A DNA stretch of 25,051 nucleotides from a virus: positions 1 through 25,051 of IMG/VR virus record IMGVR_UViG_3300031758_000537; one strand, written 5' to 3'. Made by a program: the position numbers and the translations under genes. The stretch's first letter is position 1, and each line of letters begins with the position of its first letter. Of the stretch, positions 1 through 7,700 are shown one piece after another. The notes under the pieces are model-generated. The model was not told where the DNA came from. It searched no databases and saw nothing but the letters and a program-made list of their open reading frames with translations.

Positions 1-1514
1 CTGCGTCTTCAACTGGAAATGTTCAAGCTTATGAACTTTACGACCCAAAGAAACACGCTAATTTATTGCAAAAACCTATTGGGTCAGCATATCAGTCATA
101 CGCCAATGTTTATAACCAATTTGTTCCTAAACAAAACGCTTCTGTTCAACCTAAAAATAAAGGTGGGGTAATTAATAAATATCAAAACGGTACAACTAAA
201 GACGGTGTAGGTGAAAGCAAACCTGATTTAGCAGGAATATCGTCATTAGGGGGTGAACTAATTGGTACAGGTATTGATGCTTATGATAGAAGAGAAGGAA
301 GAAGTTCTATTGCGGGTCAATCTGCTTCAGGTTTTTATAAAGGAGCTGGAAAAGGTGCGGCTTTTGGTATGAAATTAGGTGGACCAAAAGGGGCAGCTAT
401 TGGTGCTGCCGTTGGGGGATTATATGGCGGAATAAGTGGTGCCATGTCAGGCAAAAAAGAAAAAGAAGAGCGTTTAGGTGCTGTAAAACAAGAAGCTTAC
501 GCGAAAGCAACAGGGGCTCAAGAATCAATGAATCCAAATAGAGGTCCTGTTAAATTAGAATCATATAATGAACAAGATACTAAAACCGGATTAGCTGGAT
601 TATTCGCAAAAGGCGGAACCATTAAAGGCGAAGGCACAGGAACTTCTGATAGCATAGTTACTGATATAAACAAAAGAGGTATTCCTGAAGGTAGTTTTAT
701 TACTCCTGCTAAGAATAATGAAATGGCAAAAGGAATTAGAAGAATAATATTAGGACAAAATCCTGATAAAGTTGCTGAATTTAAAAAAGGAGGTACTACT
801 AACTCTGATAAAGTTGCTGTAAGTAATGGCGAACATTTGTTTACTCCTGCTGAAAAAGAAAAAATCATTAAGTATTTAGGAAAAGAAATATTAGAAAAGT
901 TAGCTCCTGAAGCCGAAGAAAATGAAATGGAAAAGAAAAAAGGTGGCATGATTAAACGCGCCGATGGTTCCTATTCAAAAAGAGGATTATGGGATAACAT
1001 TAGAGCAAATACAGGTAGTGGTAAAAAACCAACTGCTGAAATGCTTAAACAAGAAAGAAAAATTGTTGCTGAAAAAGCAAAAGGTGGTTACGTAGTAAAA
1101 AGGTCAAGTGAAAGAAAAGGTAAAACTCACGTAGTAACTGGACCTGACGGAACTAAAAAATACTTTGGAGATTCTAATTTAGGACAACATCCTAATGACC
1201 CTGCAAGAAAAAAAGCTTTTTATGCAAGACACGAAAAGAATTTGAAAAAAAATCCGTACTTTAGAGCATTCGCAAGAGAAACATGGGCAGAAGGCGGAAC
1301 GGTAGGAAGTAAGATGAATAAAGCAAAAGGTGGCGAATTAACGAAGTCAAAAGCAAAAGAAATATTACACGATAAATCTGTTCACGGAAAGCCACTGACT
1401 GACAAGCAAAGAAAGTACATGGGCTATGTAGCAGGAGGCAAAAAGAACATGGGCGGTATTGTAGGAAAATACGCTATGGGAGGAAATGTAAACAGAGATT
1501 GGGATTGGGGTTAA
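1..1514 (+). CDS. KGG-punctuated modular virion protein, 5' partial
   Basis: The reading frame is open from base 3 and enters from outside the window; the TTG at 66 is only an internal codon, because the codons before it read as normal protein (…VQAYELYDPKKHANLL). About 500 residues are visible. Features in order: a glycine/alanine-rich zipper-like stretch near bases 340-455 that could contact membrane; two 'GTSDSI…GSFITPA' and 'NSDKVAVSNGEHLFTPAEK' units of the type common in phage tape-measure and internal virion proteins; a 'SKRGLWDNIRANTGSGKKP' module; a 'KYFGDSNL…ARKKAFYARH' module; and a 'VHGKPLTDKQRKYMG' module. Most modules begin with a Lys/Glu-Gly-Gly triplet. The positions before the ejection-like genes suggest an internal or structural virion protein. 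Exact function is unknown; the structural role is inferred from motif style and neighbours. Confidence 0.75.
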   Translation, partial: ASSTGNVQAYELYDPKKHANLLQKPIGSAYQSYANVYNQFVPKQNASVQPKNKGGVINKYQNGTTKDGVGESKPDLAGISSLGGELIGTGIDAYDRREGRSSIAGQSASGFYKGAGKGAAFGMKLGGPKGAAIGAAVGGLYGGISGAMSGKKEKEERLGAVKQEAYAKATGAQESMNPNRGPVKLESYNEQDTKTGLAGLFAKGGTIKGEGTGTSDSIVTDINKRGIPEGSFITPAKNNEMAKGIRRIILGQNPDKVAEFKKGGTTNSDKVAVSNGEHLFTPAEKEKIIKYLGKEILEKLAPEAEENEMEKKKGGMIKRADGSYSKRGLWDNIRANTGSGKKPTAEMLKQERKIVAEKAKGGYVVKRSSERKGKTHVVTGPDGTKKYFGDSNLGQHPNDPARKKAFYARHEKNLKKNPYFRAFARETWAEGGTVGSKMNKAKGGELTKSKAKEILHDKSVHGKPLTDKQRKYMGYVAGGKKNMGGIVGKYAMGGNVNRDWDWG

Positions 1515-1531
1515 TATAAAAACATTATACC

Positions 1532-2443
1532 ATGAAAGAGAAAAGAAGAATAACATCGGACGGTTACTTTGAAGTAAGTAAAGATGGCGGTAAGAGTTAT
1601 GAAAAAACAACAATGAAGCCTACGCGTCAAGAAGTTTCAGAATGGAGTAATATGCAAAGCTTTAAAGACGGAGGAACTCCTAAGTCTAAAAAAGGAGGCG
1701 TAAGAGAAAAATATTATTTCGATAATATGATACCAAAAGAAGTTACTTTGCCTGTTGGGGGTACAGATTTTTCAAAAATGTTTGAAAAAACTTCTAAGCC
1801 AAATAATCTTGAAGACATGGATGTTAAAGACACTGAACTACCAAGTTTAACTTCTTTATATCCTAAAAAACCTGTTGCGGAAAGAAAATACGGATCAGGA
1901 TTAGAAACCTTATTAGGTGCAGCGCAAGCAGGTTATGGCTTACAGCAATTAATGAAAGATAAACGACCTGTTGGTGAAATTGACCCTACGTTTAGCAGAT
2001 TAACGGATGAGGCTGTTGCTGCTTCAAGATACGGATTTACTCCTGAACAAAGAGCAGCATTAAATCAAGATATAGTAAACGCAAGAATAGCTCAACAGGC
2101 TCAAATTAATCAATTAGCGGGAGGTAGCGCAGGTGTTGGATTAGCAAATGTAAGAGCAGCATTGAACGAAGAATTAATGAATAAATACAAGCTTGCGTCG
2201 GAAGACGAACAAAGACGTATGCAAAAAGCACAACAAGCGGCAGGATTATCGGCGTATAAGGCACAAATGAGTAGAGGGTTATTTCATGACAAAATGAATG
2301 AATTTATGCAGAAACAACAAGCTGGTGCCGAGTTATTAGGCGCAGGTATTCAAAATGTTGTTGGAGCAAGAAGATACCAACGTGAAAGAGAAGCACAGGA
2401 TCAGATAAATAAAATGATGTACGGAAATTCATATTTAGGATAA
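1532..2443 (+). CDS. Ejection-like internal virion protein
   Basis: The protein has 303 residues and an ATG start 17 bases after the previous stop. The N-terminus has two Gly-Gly units (KDGGKSYEK and KDGGTPKSKKGGVREKYY) like those in the preceding gene. After a disordered stretch comes a helical, Ala/Gln-rich C-terminal half (about residues 115-303) with 'IDPTFSRLTDEAVAASRYGFTPEQ', 'GGSAGVGLANVRAALNE' and a long amphipathic helix around 'MQKQQAGAELLGAGIQNVVGARR'. This composition is typical of DNA-ejection or inner-core proteins of short-tailed phages. No enzyme motif is visible. The order KGG protein, this protein, then MAEYGTRRGL protein supports a set of co-packaged internal proteins. The role is inferred from style and context. 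Confidence 0.65.
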   Translation: MKEKRRITSDGYFEVSKDGGKSYEKTTMKPTRQEVSEWSNMQSFKDGGTPKSKKGGVREKYYFDNMIPKEVTLPVGGTDFSKMFEKTSKPNNLEDMDVKDTELPSLTSLYPKKPVAERKYGSGLETLLGAAQAGYGLQQLMKDKRPVGEIDPTFSRLTDEAVAASRYGFTPEQRAALNQDIVNARIAQQAQINQLAGGSAGVGLANVRAALNEELMNKYKLASEDEQRRMQKAQQAAGLSAYKAQMSRGLFHDKMNEFMQKQQAGAELLGAGIQNVVGARRYQREREAQDQINKMMYGNSYLG

Positions 2444-2447
2444 TATT

Positions 2448-2477
2448 ATGGCAGAATTTGGAATCAGACGGGGCTTG
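2448..2477 (+). repeat. Diverged copy of the downstream gene's first ten codons
   Basis: Codons 1-10 of the homing endonuclease read MAEFGIRRGL, and codons 1-10 of the next gene (3298-3327) read MAEYGTRRGL. By hand count 23 of 30 bases match and 8 of 10 residues match; five of the seven differing bases are silent. The A/T-rich bases just before the ATG are also alike (AATATTATGGCAGAA against TATAATATGGCAGAA). After codon 10 the two sequences part completely, so the endonuclease appears to use a captured start region of its target gene. Confidence 0.85.
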
Positions 2478-3296
2478 GTTATAGACGAATCTATTGAGGA
2501 TTTTCTTAATATTTCTTGTATTTATAAAATTATTAATCCTTCAAACAAAATATATATTGGTCAAACTATAAATCTTAAAAAAAGAATAGATAAATATAAT
2601 AGATTAAATTGCAAATGTCAATCAAGATTGTATAATTCATTTAAAAAATATGGATTAGAAAATCATAAAATATACTTAGTGACAAAATGTGATATTGACA
2701 AAATGAATGAAACGGAAAGATATTATCAAGAATTTTATGATGTAATTGGGAAAAGCGGATTGAATTGTAAATTAACATCTACAAAAGATAAAAAATTAAT
2801 TCATAGCGAAGAAACAAGAAAAAAAATGTCTGAAAAGTCAAAAGGAAGAAAAGACGCAAAAGAAGAAATAGAAAGAAAAAGATTATTTCAAACAGGGAGA
2901 AAAATGCCAAGAGAAGGGGTATTAAAAAGCGTAGAAAAAAGAAAAGGATTTAAGCATTCAGAAAAAACAAAACAAAAGTTAAGAGAAATATCTTTGAGGG
3001 ATAGAGATAAAATATCTAATAGGATGAAAGGTAAAAAACTTTCTGAAGAAACAAAATTAAAAATATCTATTTCTCAAAAAGGTAAAAAAAGAAATTATTC
3101 ATTTTATAAAGATAAAAATATTTTGCGTAAAAGAGTTTTATCTAATCCGCAAACAAAATTAGTTGTAAATTTAGAAAGTGGAATTTTTTATGATTGCACA
3201 AGAGATTCTTCTATTGCTTATGGAGTTAATTATAGCTATTTAATTCAGCAATTAAATGGAAGTAAAAAAAATAAAACATCATTAATGTATATATAA
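2448..3296 (+). CDS. GIY-YIG homing endonuclease with NUMOD3/NUMOD1-type modules
   Basis: A 282-residue nuclease. Residues 24-38 hold the GIY-YIG core (C-I-Y at 24-26, Y-I-G at 36-38), with R46 in the catalytic arginine position and E90 in 'NETERYYQEFY' as the likely metal-binding glutamate. C-terminal to this are three NUMOD3-like DNA-binding motifs (near 119-134, 167-185 and 200-216, each of the form SEETK..KS..KG.K) and a NUMOD1-like helix-turn-helix tail with 'YSYLIQQLNGSKKNKT'. This arrangement is established for phage and intron-encoded homing endonucleases. The gene is visibly richer in A/T and in AGA/AAA codons than its neighbours, a sign of separate origin. Its first ten codons copy those of the downstream gene. 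It separates two virion genes and leaves one base before the next ATG. It probably spreads by cutting phages that lack it. Confidence 0.93.
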   Translation: MAEFGIRRGLVIDESIEDFLNISCIYKIINPSNKIYIGQTINLKKRIDKYNRLNCKCQSRLYNSFKKYGLENHKIYLVTKCDIDKMNETERYYQEFYDVIGKSGLNCKLTSTKDKKLIHSEETRKKMSEKSKGRKDAKEEIERKRLFQTGRKMPREGVLKSVEKRKGFKHSEKTKQKLREISLRDRDKISNRMKGKKLSEETKLKISISQKGKKRNYSFYKDKNILRKRVLSNPQTKLVVNLESGIFYDCTRDSSIAYGVNYSYLIQQLNGSKKNKTSLMYI

Positions 3297-3297
3297 T

Positions 3298-4767
3298 ATG
3301 GCAGAATATGGAACCCGGCGCGGATTAGCCCAATCATTCGGTTTTGACCAAGCGACGGCAGATTTAGCAAGACAGCAAGACCAAATGCGTCAAGCTAAGA
3401 TTTATGCTGAAAATAAGGCTAAAATGTTGGCAGAAGATTTTGATTATAACAGCGCTATAAACGCGTGGGATAATACTGCTATTAAAGAATACGCTCAAGG
3501 CAAAATAAAAGAGTTAGGGGCTTTTGTAAGAGAGAATCCTGACTACTTATATAATGTAGATAAAAGAATCGCTTACAATAACATTAAAAGAGAATTAAAA
3601 GATAGTAAACCTTTAATGGAAGGCTTACAGGTTGATGCTAACGTTAAGGAAATGGAAAAATGGAAAAATGATCCTAAGAACGCTCCCTTGTTAGATACGC
3701 CTGAATTTCAAAAAACATTACAAGACTATCAAAATTACGTTAAGACAGGTAGTACGGACGGAAATACTGCTAACAGAAAATTGTTCACATTCTATCCTCC
3801 TGAAGAAAGGATGGATACATGGGGAGAATTAAATAAAATTGCAAAAGCAACACAATTAAAGGGAGAAAGCGCTTCTTATTTAAGAGGAACAAAAACAACT
3901 AAAAAATTTGTTACCGAAGCCGATAAGTTAGATCAAGCAAGGTTAGCATTATCAAACTTAAATTTAAGAAGAGGATTAGAGCATGAGTATAATAAGTATT
4001 TAGAAAGTGGCGTTCCTGAAGGTCAGAAGCCATTGACGTTAGAAAGATATGTTTACGCTAATATGAAAAACTTATTCCCTAACGATGAATATCGTGATAC
4101 TCATTTCCAAGTAAAAGAAGAAAGAGAGCCAAGAACGACAGGTGATGGAACCAAAAAAGCGGATAATTTAGGGCTTTATACTAATATTGTAGATGTAGCA
4201 ACATTAAATCCGGGTAAACCTGTTCAAGCAAATCCTAAAGGCGCAAGAGGTATAATTGCTGGCGCAGATCAATCAATTGATATAGGAAATGGATTTTTCA
4301 AAACTCCTGATGGTAAATATATTCCTATGAATAATTTATCTACTTCTAATTTTAGAACAAATAAATCGGAAATTATTTACGACCCTGCAAGAAAACAACA
4401 CTATATATCAGCTGATGTTACGCTAAATGAAAATGATGCCGAAAACGCGTTTCAAGAAATTAAACCTGTTGACACTCCTTTTGTTCATTGGTTTTGGTTA
4501 GATGAAACTAATATAGATCCTGAATATCAAGACAATATATCTTTACAAGGAACAGATGTAAATTTTAAAGTTTACTTCCCTATTCAAAAAGAAAATACAA
4601 GTTTAGCCGCAGCATATAATCACGAAGCTGGTCAAACATTGGAAAAGTCTGATACTAATCAGCCAAGTCAAGTGTATAGTAGAAGTCAATTAAAATCACA
4701 AGGGTACACGGACGCTCAAATAGATGATTTTAAAAAGAATTATAATGCTAATGTAACTGAAGATTGA
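3298..4767 (+). CDS. Internal virion-type protein, target locus of the homing endonuclease
   Basis: The 489-residue protein begins MAEYGTRRGLAQSFGFDQ at an ATG one base after the endonuclease stop. Residues about 20-230 are helical and charged, with 'QQDQMRQAKIYAENKAKMLAEDF'; residues about 330-440 look more beta-rich and aromatic ('KHYISADVTLN'-like strands, 'FVHWFWLDETNIDP'). The C-terminus has 'YSRSQLKSQGYTDAQIDDF', a short helical motif. No catalytic motif or signal sequence is seen. It lies between ejection-like and polyvalent protein genes and is likely expressed late as a virion component. The conserved 'YGTRRGLAQSFGF' N-terminus, which the endonuclease copies, suggests the start region is well conserved in related phages. 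Function is otherwise unknown. Confidence 0.7.
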   Translation: MAEYGTRRGLAQSFGFDQATADLARQQDQMRQAKIYAENKAKMLAEDFDYNSAINAWDNTAIKEYAQGKIKELGAFVRENPDYLYNVDKRIAYNNIKRELKDSKPLMEGLQVDANVKEMEKWKNDPKNAPLLDTPEFQKTLQDYQNYVKTGSTDGNTANRKLFTFYPPEERMDTWGELNKIAKATQLKGESASYLRGTKTTKKFVTEADKLDQARLALSNLNLRRGLEHEYNKYLESGVPEGQKPLTLERYVYANMKNLFPNDEYRDTHFQVKEEREPRTTGDGTKKADNLGLYTNIVDVATLNPGKPVQANPKGARGIIAGADQSIDIGNGFFKTPDGKYIPMNNLSTSNFRTNKSEIIYDPARKQHYISADVTLNENDAENAFQEIKPVDTPFVHWFWLDETNIDPEYQDNISLQGTDVNFKVYFPIQKENTSLAAAYNHEAGQTLEKSDTNQPSQVYSRSQLKSQGYTDAQIDDFKKNYNANVTED

Positions 4768-4769
4768 TT

Positions 4770-7700
4770 ATGGGAAAAAAAGACGTATTAAATCCGATAG
4801 CCCTTCAGTATGGCGTAACTCCAAAAGAAGAAAATGGAGAAGAAGAAAATCCAATAGCAAGGGACATTAGGTTAGGCATAATTGGGGGATCAAGACCTAC
4901 TAAAATTGAAGAATTATCACTTGAAGAATTAAAACAAAAAAACATAGAGGATTTTAGGCAAGCCGAAGTTCAAGAAGAAGCTTTAAGAAAAGATTTAGAT
5001 CAATACGTAGGATTAAATGAACAAGAAAAAAAATATTTAATAGATAAAAATCTTAAAGGTGAATTAAAGGGAGCAGATTTTTCTCAAACTTTATTTACTA
5101 TGGCGGGATTGATGCCTGAACAACAAAAGGTATTAACTAAAGACGCAAAAGGAAATAAAATATATGCGGACGAGAAAGATATGTTTGACATAATTGAAGA
5201 GCAAAAAAAAGATTTTAATTACGACAAATTAGTTTCTGATTTAACTTCAAAAACACAAACATCAAGTAAGAACAGTTATTACATGAAAGACAAGGGTGAC
5301 GGGACACTGATTGCCGTTCCTTTGGCTATAAACGAAAAACCTGAAGCGAAAGACGTTAAAGACGCTCAGGTATTTTCAAGTTTAGATGATGATGCTATTG
5401 GCGACAGTAGACTTGCTGACATTGCTAAAAAAGCATATAACATAATACCTTCCGTAGCGCAAGGATTTATTTCAATTCCTGAAACAGTTCAAGGGTTAGT
5501 TACGGGTAAAACAGGAGGAACTTATAAATTATTAAAAAGCATATTAGAAGAAAGTAAATTTAAAACCACACAAGAATATCAAAAAGGAATTTTAGACACT
5601 GAAAAAATAGATGAATTTTCAGATTTTTTATCTAAGGACGTTTATGATTTGTCAGGTGATAAGATTTTAAATACGGTAGTAAACGTAGCATCTTCGTTAG
5701 CCGAATTTGGATTAACGAGAAAAATGGTTCCTATTAAAGGAAAAGCTGGAATTTTTGCGGCAGGCATTGCTATGAATATAAAGGAGCCTTTACAGGCGGC
5801 AGAAGATGCGGGAGTAGAAGGTAGAGGGAAATATGCTGTTGCGGCTACTTACGCTTTGGCAGCAAGTGGATTAGAAACTTTTTTAGGTATCGAAGGTAAA
5901 TTATTTGACGATGCTGCTACTACTGCTAAAAAAGAAATGATTAATAAAATCATTAAAGACAATGTAGAAGTAGTGGGAGGTAAGTTAACAAAAGAATCAG
6001 TAGAAAATCTTTATAAAGAAACTTTAAAAGAAATTCCAAGTTTTTACGCTAAGTATGCAAAAAATACTGTTGGTGATGTTACCGATGAGGTTGTGCAAAA
6101 CATGATGCAAAATGCTACGCAGGAAATTCATGATATTGTAATGAGAGATGAGCCTGAAGCCGCAAAATTCAATACAAAGTTTTGGTCGCCTAAAGCATTA
6201 GGAGAATATATAAATTCTGCGGCAGGTGGACTTATAGGCGGTATGGGAGGTTCGTTGTTTATAAAAAACAAACAATCACAAACTGCTTACGATGCTATTA
6301 AAGACGGAAAAGAAAATGAATTAAAAGTTCAATTAACTTCGGGTTTAAAAGAAGGTAGATTAACTCAAGAAGATTATGATAGGGCTATATTTAAAATTGA
6401 TTCCTATAAAAGTTATTACGAAGCTACTAAGGACAGAAATGTTACAGACGAAGAAAAAAGAAAGATATTTGATTTAACATACGAAAAAGAAAATACTAAG
6501 TCGGGAGTAGAAAGATTAAAACAAAATAATCCCGGCGGAATTAACGATGGATTAATTGCTGCAAAAGAACAAGAAGTTAGGGATTACACGCAACAAATAA
6601 ATGATATTTGGTCAACTGCCGAAGCTAGAACATCTGAATCACCTGTTGAAGAAGCGAAAGTAGAAGTTCCTCAATGGAGGACTGCTATGGACGATTTTTC
6701 TAAAGAAATTGGGAACAAAGACAAACGACAATCAATAAACAATTCAACAAGAGATCAGATACAAACAGTTGTTGGGGCTTCTCCAGAATTAAATAAATTA
6801 GCAGAGCCATTTAGCGTTGACTTTACCTCTCCACATTTGCCTGAAGAATCAACGATACAAATTAGAAATGGTATTTTATATGAACCATATTTAGTAAAAC
6901 AAGAAGGCAAAGAGGATGTTATTGAAACAAGGCAATTACCTGTTTATGCTATGGAAGATAAAGATGGTGGAACGTGGTTATTTGCAGTAGGGCAAAAAAC
7001 GGAAACAGGCGCAGAAGACGTAACTTATTTAATTAAGTTAGACGAAGAGGGTAAATATGAAGGTCATCAAGAATTTAAGTATCGTACAGCTAAAAAGAAC
7101 GAATTAACTTTTGATGATATTAAACCTGCATTTGATAAATTAGGTATTCAAGCCGCATCTTTAACAAGTGAAATAAAAGGAATAGAAAATATTCCTCAAG
7201 CTGAATTTGAAGAAGTAGAAGAGTTTGAAGAAATTCCTGAAGAAAAAGGCATTGTTGAATCCGAACAATTTAAAAATGTTTACGAAAAAGTAAAGGCGGG
7301 TGTAAGTAAAGCAAAATTAAAATTACTACCAAACAATACTGTCGGAGTAACCATTGACGGAGAAGATGTTCCTTTTGCTTCACAAAGATATTTAAACAAA
7401 GAAGAATTGCCTTCGGGTGACGTAGAAGTTAATGTAAGAGTAGTAGAAAACATAGATGGTAAATACGGACGTGGCGTATTGATTGAAACTCAAGAAGGAG
7501 TTCCTTTGGGATACATTAGACGTGCAGGAAAAGAAACAGGAAGAGTTGCTGCTGAAAAAATATCACCAACAGAAGATGTTGATATTGATGTTCCTGTTGA
7601 GTTAAGTGATGTTGCAAAAGAAAGATTACAGCAAATAGAAAAAGACCAAGAGAATTACGAATTAGTAGAGGACGAATTAAGTCGCAGATATGTAAATAAA

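Noticed and set aside
518-949. 143-residue frame on the - strand
   Set aside because: It is antisense to a well-supported virion gene, with low-complexity Ser/Phe/Leu composition typical of shadow frames in AT-rich DNA.
2448-3297. Group I intron or intein interpretation of the GIY-YIG insertion
   Set aside because: The downstream gene has its own complete start and the ten codons are duplicated, not split. No intein splice motifs or intron core are visible.
7570-7600. D-V-D-I-D in the 1768-residue protein, resembling the metal-binding DxDxD of phage RNA polymerases
   Set aside because: The surrounding sequence is an acidic linker with no double-psi barrel context, and no other polymerase motif is seen.
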